Positions 47,682-52,846 of a stretch of DNA of 52,846 bases are shown here, piece after piece; positions within the stretch are counted from its first letter, which is position 1; the number at the start of each line of letters is the position of its first letter. The DNA comes from a virus. The position numbers were made by a program, and so were the translations under genes. Where the stretch lies: IMG/VR virus record IMGVR_UViG_3300047457_000684, positions 1-52,846 of that record; one strand, written 5' to 3'. The notes under the pieces are model-generated. The model searched no databases, was not told the DNA's origin, and saw only the letters and a program-made list of their open reading frames with translations.

Positions 47682-48302
47682 ATGGCGGATCCCCGCAGCG
47701 CTGAGTACAGCCGCCGCTACCGCGAGCGCAAGGCCGGCCGGCTGCCTCCTCCCACGCTGCCTAAATGCCTGACATGCGGTAAGGAGCACAGGGGCGCACG
47801 CGGTCAATACTGCTCTAGATGCTGGCTGAAAACAGAAGAAGGGCGAGAATGGCAGCGGAATAGAGTTAAAGACTTTCGAGTCAGCAATCCTGAGTCAACG
47901 GCAAGAAATACGTTTGAAAACAACCGCAAGCGGGGGGCATTCCGTCGGGCTGGTCGCCGCAAAGCACTGGTGCCACTAACGCGAGAGCAGCTAAGAGCGC
48001 GATTTGCGTTGTTTGGAGATTCATGCGCCTACTGCGGTAAAGGTGGGAAGGTGTCAATTGATCATGTCATGCCACTGAGCAAAGGCGGGCTAGACGAATA
48101 CAGAAACGTTGTGCCAGCTTGCAAAACATGCAACAGCAGCAAGAACGCAAAAGACGTACAAGCTTGGTATTTACAGCAGCCGTTCTTTTCGCAGGCAAGA
48201 TGGGCAAGGCTACAGCGTCACTGTGTAGAAAGAGTTTGCGGTCAATTGTCATTGGCAATTTCGGATGCGACGCAACAAGCCAGATTGGAAGCTGTCACCT
48301 GA
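47682..48302 (+). CDS. HNH endonuclease, larger free-standing type
   Basis: 206 residues. An N-terminal zinc finger (CLTCGKEHRGARGQYCSRC) precedes a basic region. The HNH motif is CAYCGKGGKVSIDHVMPLSKGGLDEYRNVVPACKTCNSSKN, with D-H, N and C-x2-C pairs. It has its own AT-rich promoter region and terminator and is absent from allele A, so it behaves like a homing gene. It is not closely similar to the HNH at 597-977. Confidence 0.85.
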   Translation: MADPRSAEYSRRYRERKAGRLPPPTLPKCLTCGKEHRGARGQYCSRCWLKTEEGREWQRNRVKDFRVSNPESTARNTFENNRKRGAFRRAGRRKALVPLTREQLRARFALFGDSCAYCGKGGKVSIDHVMPLSKGGLDEYRNVVPACKTCNSSKNAKDVQAWYLQQPFFSQARWARLQRHCVERVCGQLSLAISDATQQARLEAVT

Positions 48303-48310
48303 CCAATTTC

Positions 48311-48333
48311 GCCCCTCACCCGAGGGGCTTTTT
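48311..48333 (+). terminator. Rho-independent terminator after HNH gene
   Basis: GCCCCTC-accc-GAGGGGC followed by TTTTT, 8 bp after the HNH stop codon. Confidence 0.9.
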
Positions 48334-48437
48334 CATGCCGTGCCACACTGGCACCGCCAGGTCGGCCCTACCGGTAACGCGGGCGCCGTGGTCGGCTTCG
48401 ATGGGGCCGATCTGTAACGGTACCGAAGGCCTGGTTA

Positions 48438-49916
48438 CTACGCAGGCAATGACAGCTGCTGCCACTGGCTGGCTGTGACTGTGCGGGCAACGCGGCGTTT
48501 TGGCCTCGCTGCAGCAGGCACAGCAGGACAGGTAATCGCCTCTAGCTGGTGCATGCCAGCTCCCATTGGCGCCGGGGCCATAGGGATCACGGCATCGGGC
48601 TTGGCACGCCGCAGGATGTTCACCGCTGCGTTGTGGTCGGCATTCATCGTGTGCCCGCAGCTGGTGCAGCGGAACAGCGACTGGCTGACGCGGCTGGCAC
48701 CGTCAACCACGCCGCACGCTGGACACGAACGGCTTGTATTGGTAGGGCTGACGCGCTCCACCGTGCGACCCAGGTCGCCAGCCTTCGCCTCCAGCATCGA
48801 ATACAGCCCGCCAATCCCTGCATCATGCAGTGCACGGTTCAGGCCAGCCTTCGACGCTGCATTGTTCGGCAGGTATCCGGTCCCATCCTTGTTCGGCTTT
48901 GCCGCCGGCCGCCGCACCATGTTCGCCAGCTTTAGATCCTCAACCACCACCGTCCCGTAGGTACGCAGCAGGTAGGTAGTGGTCTTGTGAGCGAACAGCT
49001 TTCGCGTGCGCCGGATTCGCTCATGCAGCAGCGCCAACTTCGCCACGGTCTTTTGCCAGTTGGCGCTGCCCTTCTGCTGCCGTGCCATCTGCTGTTGCAG
49101 CCGCTTCAGCTTGCGCAGCCCAGCAGCCAAAGCCGCAGGGCCGTCAATGTGCTTCCCGGTGCTGGTGGTGAGCGTGTGCGCCACGCCAGCATCGATACCA
49201 ACCGCTAACGACGTCTCGCGCACCTTCGGCGCTGCCACGTTGCCCACCAGCAGCAGATACCAGCCGGAGGGCTCGCGGCTCACCCTGAAGGTGCAGCACT
49301 CCAGACCGTCGGGCCATCGCCGACCATCACGGTTGCCCTTAATCCGCAGCTCGCCCAACACCGGCAACTTCACGATGTCGCCATGCACCGCCGTGGATTT
49401 CTTGCAGTCCTGATCGCTCAGTGTGGTGATCGGAAACCGATCAGACTTGAATCGCGGCATCTTCCGCTTGCCCTTGCGATACTCGCCCCACGCCGTAGCA
49501 AGAGCCTTCAGCGTACCGCGCAGCAGATTGTTGGGGCAGCCCTGCAGCTCCGGCCAGCTGGGGTGGTTCTTCTTGGCGAAGAACGACGCCAGGCTGAAAT
49601 AGCTGTCATTGCTCAGCCGCGGCTGCCGGTAATCCTGCGGGATCGGACAGCTCAGGCCGGCGCGACGATGCGTCCTGATCGTGCTGTATGGGATGGCCTG
49701 CCAGCTGTCGTCCGGGGCCTTCTGCCAGCGGTAGGACCACGGCACCGGGCAGCAGGGCGCTAGGGCCTTATCGGCTTTGTTGTAGTGACTGAAGGCCTCG
49801 ATCTCCTGCAGCAGGGCTAGGCCGTAGTTCCAAACCCGCCGCTGGAGCAGCAGCCAGGCCTCCAGCTGAGCCTCCTGGCTGCGGGTTGGGTAGGCTCTAA
49901 ACTCCAATGTGCGCAT
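48438..49916 (-). CDS. TnpB/Cas12-family RNA-guided nuclease candidate
   Basis: 492 residues from MRTLEFRAYPTRSQEAQL, a start that matches TnpB N-termini; a longer frame runs to 50081 but crosses the divergent gene. Expected RuvC residues are all present: D242 in VGIDAGV, E326 in VVVEDLK, D427 in MNADHNAAVNIL. A four-Cys zinc finger (C398, C401, C417, C420) follows SPTNTSRSC. The region 40-150 has an extra segment and the last 60 residues are an additional basic tail, making it longer than usual TnpB (about 350-420). No tnpA transposase is adjacent. A repeat mini-array and RHH gene lie upstream. It could be a TnpB or a miniature type V-U effector. Confidence 0.85.
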   Translation of the reverse strand: MRTLEFRAYPTRSQEAQLEAWLLLQRRVWNYGLALLQEIEAFSHYNKADKALAPCCPVPWSYRWQKAPDDSWQAIPYSTIRTHRRAGLSCPIPQDYRQPRLSNDSYFSLASFFAKKNHPSWPELQGCPNNLLRGTLKALATAWGEYRKGKRKMPRFKSDRFPITTLSDQDCKKSTAVHGDIVKLPVLGELRIKGNRDGRRWPDGLECCTFRVSREPSGWYLLLVGNVAAPKVRETSLAVGIDAGVAHTLTTSTGKHIDGPAALAAGLRKLKRLQQQMARQQKGSANWQKTVAKLALLHERIRRTRKLFAHKTTTYLLRTYGTVVVEDLKLANMVRRPAAKPNKDGTGYLPNNAASKAGLNRALHDAGIGGLYSMLEAKAGDLGRTVERVSPTNTSRSCPACGVVDGASRVSQSLFRCTSCGHTMNADHNAAVNILRRAKPDAVIPMAPAPMGAGMHQLEAITCPAVPAAARPKRRVARTVTASQWQQLSLPA

Positions 49917-49939
49917 GGCCCCTTGCCATCTGACGCGCA

Positions 49940-49950
49940 TCGTACTACGA
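49940..49950. promoter_or_regulatory. Operator-like palindrome between nuclease and RHH genes
   Basis: TCGTA-C-TACGA in the 41-bp divergent gap. Small two-fold symmetric sites are typical targets for RHH repressors, so the adjacent RHH protein may repress both genes. Confidence 0.5.
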
Positions 49951-49957
49951 TTGGAAC

Positions 49958-50137
49958 ATGGCTGAGGGGGTTCGGATCCAGCTTGTCGTTCCTGAAGGAC
50001 TGGCGACCGCTCTACGCGAGCGTGCAAAAGCCGAAGGGCGCACCGTCTCCAATCTGGGGGCGTTCCTACTGGAAACCGCACTCCGTCAACTACCTCCCCT
50101 GTTCGGGGGCTCGCCTGGGTTGGACCGGGAGAGTTGA
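49958..50137 (+). CDS. Ribbon-helix-helix protein divergent from the nuclease
   Basis: 59 residues (MAEGVRIQLVVPEGLATALR...). VRIQLVVPE forms the DNA-contacting strand, followed by GLATALRERAKAEGR and TVSNLGAFLLETALRQL as the two helices, a CopG/Arc-type pattern. Only 41 bp separate it from the divergent nuclease start, with a palindrome between. Such a gene next to tnpB-like genes suggests control of nuclease level. It is not closely similar to the RHH at 5789. Confidence 0.75.
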   Translation: MAEGVRIQLVVPEGLATALRERAKAEGRTVSNLGAFLLETALRQLPPLFGGSPGLDRES

Positions 50138-50312
50138 AACGCCTGCCCCTGGCCGCTTGCGGTGTCAGCAGGAAGCCACCTCAGTGGCATCTGCTCCCAT
50201 GGGGAGCACCCATCCCACAACGATCACATGCCCTCGATCGTTAGCTCATTTCCTGAGCTGCGCGCAGATGGCCCTGAAAGCCACTGCACTGCAACGGTTT
50301 TCAACACAGGGG
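50138..50312. ncRNA. Hairpin-rich stretch between RHH gene and array (tracr/omega-like candidate)
   Basis: Four consecutive inverted repeats: GCCAC-ctca-GTGGC (50175-50188), TGCTCCC-atg-GGGAGCA (50192-50208), ACGATC...GATCGT (50220-50241) and AGCTCA-tttcc-TGAGCT (50243-50259). No convincing frame crosses it. It could encode a structured guide-RNA scaffold. Against this, 50208-50233 matches 935-960 of allele A at 23 of 26 bases, so part may be a decayed fragment of the zinc-ribbon gene. Confidence 0.35.
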
Positions 50313-50465
50313 GTCTCTACTGTTGCTCTTGGGCAATAAGAAAGGGCTGATTCAGCAGTCTCTACTGTTGCTCTTGGGCAATTGATGGGCAACGGTGGGC
50401 AAGTGAGTGCTCGACACCAGGCAGGCCTGGTCTCTACTGTTGCTCTTGGGCAATTGATGGGCAAC
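50313..50465 (-). CRISPR. Mini repeat array, two perfect 36-bp repeats plus one partial
   Basis: Perfect 36-bp copies lie at 50358-50393 and 50430-50465, separated by a 36-bp unique spacer (50394-50429). A third copy (50313-50337) keeps 25 bp exactly, then 20 unrelated bases. On the strand of the nuclease the repeat starts GTTGCCCATCAATTGCC and ends GCAACAGTAGAGAC, and the kept 25 bp are its 3' part, the end that forms the crRNA handle in type V systems. GTTGC and GCAAC can pair within it. The small copy number means tandem duplication cannot be excluded. No cas1/cas2 are seen. Confidence 0.5.
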
Positions 50466-50627
50466 CTCACCGTCCGTTCCAACCTGGCCGCAGCATGCCT
50501 CACCTGTAACCGCCGCAAGGGGCACAGGGAGGTGTTCTCGTGGTGGCGTGAGCAACCCTACTGGAGCGAGCTTGGGCAGGCCCGCCTGATCGACTGGATC
50601 ACACATGCGTCCAGGTCTTGCGGTTGA
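50466..50627 (+). pseudogene. 3' remnant of the small HNH gene
   Basis: Bases 50466-50554 are identical to 741-829 and continue as a similar but diverged HNH tail (SWWREQPYWSELGQARLIDWI). The first half of the nuclease motif (C-x2-C and DH) is missing, replaced by the array. It overlaps the zinc-ribbon gene at 50599-50943, as in allele A. Confidence 0.85.
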
Positions 50628-50943
50628 CGATCCTGCTCACCGTGGCGGGGGCAATGCCGTATTCGGCAGCCAGCTGGTAGTTCGGCACGCCATCAGCAGC
50701 CTGCTGCCGCATCCGCCTTACGTCTTCCTCCAGCAGCACCGCAGCACCATTACGGCTGCCCGGCGCCTTCGGTCGCCCCAGCTGCGTGCCTGGCACGGGG
50801 CCAGGCTTGGTTGAGAACGGCCGCTCGATGGTGCGCTGCCTGAACCCGCAGCGACACCGATACCAGCGGTGCGTGCCATCGCTACGACGTTCGGTAACAA
50901 TCACCCGTAGCGCATTCACTGCGCCGCACTTCGGGCAGTTCAT
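50599..50943 (-). CDS. Zinc-ribbon plus HTH protein (allele B relative)
   Basis: 114 residues. N-terminal zinc ribbon (MNCPKCGAVNALRVIV...HRWYRCRCGF), basic linker (KPGPVPGTQLGRPKAPGSRNG) and HTH-like C-terminus (LEEDVRRMRQQAADGVPNYQLAAEYGIAPATVSRIVNRKTW). It corresponds in place and architecture to 851-1336 but is shorter, lacking the CxxC-HW-FPD end, and the sequence is strongly diverged. Start overlaps the upstream stop. Confidence 0.7.
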   Translation of the reverse strand: MNCPKCGAVNALRVIVTERRSDGTHRWYRCRCGFRQRTIERPFSTKPGPVPGTQLGRPKAPGSRNGAAVLLEEDVRRMRQQAADGVPNYQLAAEYGIAPATVSRIVNRKTWTHV

Positions 50944-51752
50944 TTACGACGCAATAATTCAAACGTCAGTCCCAACACTGGTACTGACCGGCCTTGCACA
51001 ATCGCATTGCTAATCGTTGCATGTGATACATGCAACTCACTTGCAGCAGCAGTCTGACTAGGCCATACCCTCCCAGTCTCTATGCACCGCACTCGATAAT
51101 CACTACTCCGCAATGGATGCTCACTGGCAACCTGTTCGGCCAACTCACGATCTTCCAGTAACGCGTATAACTGATCTACGCTGTATCCTCCAAGGATATG
51201 AGGCATCTCATGCGCAAGACGTCGCCATGCTGACCGCTTGACATACCACACATTACCAACCCTCAACGGCTCCAGTATCCTCTTAACTCCGTGCTGATGT
51301 ATCCATTTATTGACGCGTGAGTTTTTACAATTCAATATCTCAGCAACGACTCCAGTTGTTACCCACTCACCATTACGACCGCTGCACTGGTGACCCAGCT
51401 TGTATAGACGCACTGCAATCGCCTTAGGTGTGCGTACCGGCCAGCCGTGTTCCGCCGCTCGCTTTGCCATACGTTTGCACAGCAACGGAAACGGGACATC
51501 ACCAACGATTTTCTCAAGATACGCAGTCTCATCAGCTAACCATTTAGCCGCTGGTATTTTCGCTGTAATCGCGTTGCCATAACCTACTGCTATCCCAGAC
51601 CGTCGTAACCGTGCTGCAATAGATTTCCGCGTTCGTACTGGCCAGCTATTCACCTGGGCTAGCTCAGTCATCTGTTCCACGATCTCATCGAATCGCATCC
51701 GCCGCGCCAGATCCTCCAGCGCTTCCCGTTCTTCTGGCAGCCAGTTACTCAT
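50940..51752 (-). CDS. DNA-binding protein with IENR1/NUMOD-like C-terminus (allele B)
   Basis: 270 residues from MSNWLPEEREAL; a GGGGGAGGG ribosome-binding site precedes this ATG, so an upstream in-frame ATG is less likely. Similar to 1333-2148 in N-terminus (SWPVR-x-KSIAARLRRSGIAVGYGNAIT almost identical) and in the IENR1 end (YRVRCIETGRVWPSQTAAASELHVSHATISNAIVQGR), but diverged in the middle. It overlaps the methyltransferase stop by 8 bp. Confidence 0.7.
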   Translation of the reverse strand: MSNWLPEEREALEDLARRMRFDEIVEQMTELAQVNSWPVRTRKSIAARLRRSGIAVGYGNAITAKIPAAKWLADETAYLEKIVGDVPFPLLCKRMAKRAAEHGWPVRTPKAIAVRLYKLGHQCSGRNGEWVTTGVVAEILNCKNSRVNKWIHQHGVKRILEPLRVGNVWYVKRSAWRRLAHEMPHILGGYSVDQLYALLEDRELAEQVASEHPLRSSDYRVRCIETGRVWPSQTAAASELHVSHATISNAIVQGRSVPVLGLTFELLRRK

Positions 51753-52734
51753 GCCACCCTCCCCCGTTAAACAGTGTTTGTTGCTCATTGCCAATGCAGG
51801 CAGGCGACAGCCAAAGCCGCTCGCGGCGGCCGTTGAAGCTGTTAGTGCTGTAGCCAGCGCCTCCGCCCGCCTTGCCCTCAGTCACGGTCCAGCCGTGGCT
51901 CAGCAGCGGGTCGTGTTCGTCGTCGTAGCCGCAGAGGATGATCCGCAGCTCACGCGGTGCAGTGATGCACCACTCGCGCACGGCGATGGCGACATCACCA
52001 CCGGCATGGGCATAGAGATCGCCGCTGGTGGCGTAGGGCGGGTCAAGGAATATGGCGCGGCTGCCATCTCCTCCTGTCCCCGATCGGATTACGGATGGTT
52101 TCACCACCCGTTCCCATGATCCGCAGGTAATGCGCACGCGATGCAGCCGATTCGCCAACGCTTTCAAGTAGGCCTGCAGTTGGCCTCTCCCGGCGTTGCC
52201 CAGGTGGGGCAGCTCTCGATTCACGCCTTGCCCGGCGTCGCCCAGGTGGGGCAGCTCTCGATTCACGCCTCTCCCGGCGTCGCCTACTTTCCGCAGGTGG
52301 CCATCGACGACCCGCCACGGGCCAGGGCCGAACGGGTCACCGATGCCGCAGGCCAAGACGTATAGCCACCAGCCTGCGGCCTTCGCGTCGTGCGCTTCAG
52401 GATCGCCCTCCAGCCATGCCACAAGGTCGGGCGTTCGGCGTTCTTGTAGCCAGGCCAACCGGGCGTGATAGTCGATCTCCGCCACCGGACCCCATGCCGC
52501 AGCGGCGACGGCATCAGGGCTTAGCTGAATCGCGCGCCAGGCATTGATCAGCCAGCCGTCGACATCGTTCAGGGTCTCGACGCGGCGGCCCGTGAATGGC
52601 GGGCGGGCCAGCAACACGGCGGCAGATCCGGCGAACGGCTCGACATAGCCGGACGGATCACCCAGCGCCTGCCAGATGCGCGGCGCGGCGCGGCGTTTGC
52701 CGCCGAAATATGGAAACGGTGCAGCGAGAGTCAT
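51745..52734 (-). CDS. D12-class N6-adenine DNA methyltransferase (allele B only)
   Basis: 329 residues. FPYFGGKRRAA (residues 7-17), VEPFAGSAAVLL (motif I) and LDPPYATSG (motif IV, DPPY) define a Dam/D12-class adenine methyltransferase. A tandem duplication of 14 residues (GDAGRGVNRELPHL) lies near 175-205 in the target-recognition side. The start overlaps the helicase stop (ATGA). It occupies the slot of the cytosine methyltransferase in allele A. No restriction partner is seen. Confidence 0.92.
   Translation of the reverse strand: MTLAAPFPYFGGKRRAAPRIWQALGDPSGYVEPFAGSAAVLLARPPFTGRRVETLNDVDGWLINAWRAIQLSPDAVAAAAWGPVAEIDYHARLAWLQERRTPDLVAWLEGDPEAHDAKAAGWWLYVLACGIGDPFGPGPWRVVDGHLRKVGDAGRGVNRELPHLGDAGQGVNRELPHLGNAGRGQLQAYLKALANRLHRVRITCGSWERVVKPSVIRSGTGGDGSRAIFLDPPYATSGDLYAHAGGDVAIAVREWCITAPRELRIILCGYDDEHDPLLSHGWTVTEGKAGGGAGYSTNSFNGRRERLWLSPACIGNEQQTLFNGGGWHE
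52187..52290. repeat. 42-bp in-frame tandem repeats in the adenine methyltransferase
   Basis: Two nearly perfect 42-bp units plus a partial third (recurring ggcagctctcgattcacgcc) encode the GVNRELPHLGDAG-type repeat. The length is divisible by three, so the frame stays open. Confidence 0.85.
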
Positions 52735-52846
52735 GCCACCCTCCCCCAGTGCCCCTTCGCCTGCCGCGCCGCCATCACATGCCGGGCCCAGCCACGGGGG
52801 TTCTTCATGCCGCGACGTTTCCCGATATCCACCAGCTGCTCCAGCG
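52731..52846 (-). CDS. Partial SF2 helicase (second copy of its 3' end), cut by the window end
   Basis: Identical to 3238-3353. Only the last 37 or so codons and the stop are present. It marks the return of the circle to the helicase gene after allele B. Confidence 0.9.
   Translation of the reverse strand, partial: LEQLVDIGKRRGMKNPRGWARHVMAARQAKGHWGRVA

Larger units (their letters stand above)
47532..48355 (+). mobile_element. 824-bp HNH cassette present only in allele B
   Basis: Aligned with allele A, homology stops at 483/47531 and resumes at 487/48356, so 3 bp are replaced by 824 bp. The insert carries an inverted repeat and promoter-like region, one HNH gene and a terminator, i.e. a self-contained free-standing homing-type cassette. 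Inferred from the comparison of the two alleles. Confidence 0.7.
48435..50465. mobile_element. 2.03-kb cassette with nuclease, RHH gene and repeat array, replacing 176 bp
   Basis: Homology with allele A ends at 564/48434 and resumes at 741/50466. The left edge lies 3 bp from the nuclease stop codon. The right edge coincides with the last base of a 36-bp repeat. The HNH gene of allele A is truncated by the event. No target-site duplication is seen, and the exchange deletes 565-740, so a simple IS200/IS605 insertion is not evident. Confidence 0.75.

Noticed and set aside
49923-50339. Long rightward frame across the RHH gene and hairpins
   Set aside because: Ser/Pro-rich shadow; the shorter RHH frame has the family pattern and a clear end at 50137.
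48435-50465. Ordinary IS200/IS605 or IS607 element
   Set aside because: No tnpA tyrosine transposase or small serine recombinase beside the gene, no target-site duplication, and 176 bp deleted at the site. A TnpB-only derivative is still possible.
52187-52290. Second repeat array
   Set aside because: Repeats are in frame inside a methyltransferase gene and have no spacers.
1-52846. tRNA or rRNA genes
   Set aside because: I looked for T-arm motifs and cloverleaf-like stretches and found nothing I could support.

Overview
The window is almost entirely a tailed-phage genome with lambda-like (siphovirus) morphogenesis genes and temperate-phage features. It has a complete head and tail module in lambda order (terminase, portal, S49 protease/scaffold, decoration, gpE-type capsid, FII, U, V, G/GT, H, M, L, K, I, J), a large serine recombinase, a primase-helicase, SSB, a RecT-like annealing protein, a dCTP deaminase and a phage-borne sigma-70 factor. 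I see no host genes. A cyanobacterial host, perhaps a Synechococcus/Cyanobium-type picocyanobacterium, is an inference: the recombinase looks XisF-like, the sigma factor looks like a cyanobacterial group-2 sigma, and the DNA is GC-rich. I cannot confirm it without searches.

Layout: (1) 1-5524, a leftward operon with tight ATGA overlaps: secreted small protein, coiled-coil protein, SF2 helicase, small protein, C5-cytosine methyltransferase, IENR1-type DNA-binding protein, zinc-ribbon/HTH protein and VRR-NUC nuclease. (2) 5789-10797, rightward: RHH regulator, primase-helicase, a 0.6 kb non-coding block full of iterons and palindromes (candidate replication origin), KilA-N protein and a gpZ-like protein. 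(3) 11041-35855, the morphogenesis operon, preceded by a candidate cos/pac region. It contains an extra fibre cassette and a programmed -1 frameshift site. (4) 35880-37494, lysis genes ending in an unusual lysozyme-L,D-transpeptidase fusion. (5) 37491-47035, mostly leftward early genes (sigma factor, recombinase, dcd, a run of tiny overlapping genes, ssb, recT-like) with a short rightward Gp157 cluster. (6) 47053-52846, a second, divergent version of region 1.

The most important structural fact is that the window closes on itself. Positions 1-48 equal 47053-47100 and 3238-3353 equal 52731-52846. Between these anchors the two versions differ (allele A, 1-3237; allele B, 47053-52730). Read as a circle, the genome is 47,052 bp with allele A or 49,493 bp with allele B. 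Allele B has an added HNH cassette, a D12-class adenine methyltransferase in place of the cytosine methyltransferase, and a 2.03 kb cassette (48435-50465) that replaces 176 bp and cuts an HNH gene.

That 2.03 kb cassette is the best candidate for an undescribed system. It holds a 492-residue TnpB/Cas12-family nuclease with an intact RuvC triad and zinc finger. Divergent from it is a 59-residue ribbon-helix-helix gene, with a palindromic operator-like site between the two. A hairpin-rich stretch follows, then a mini-array of two perfect 36-bp repeats around a 36-bp spacer and a third repeat conserved over 25 bp. No TnpA or other transposase is present. It could be a phage-borne miniature type V (V-U-like) CRISPR-Cas12 locus or a TnpB domestication intermediate.
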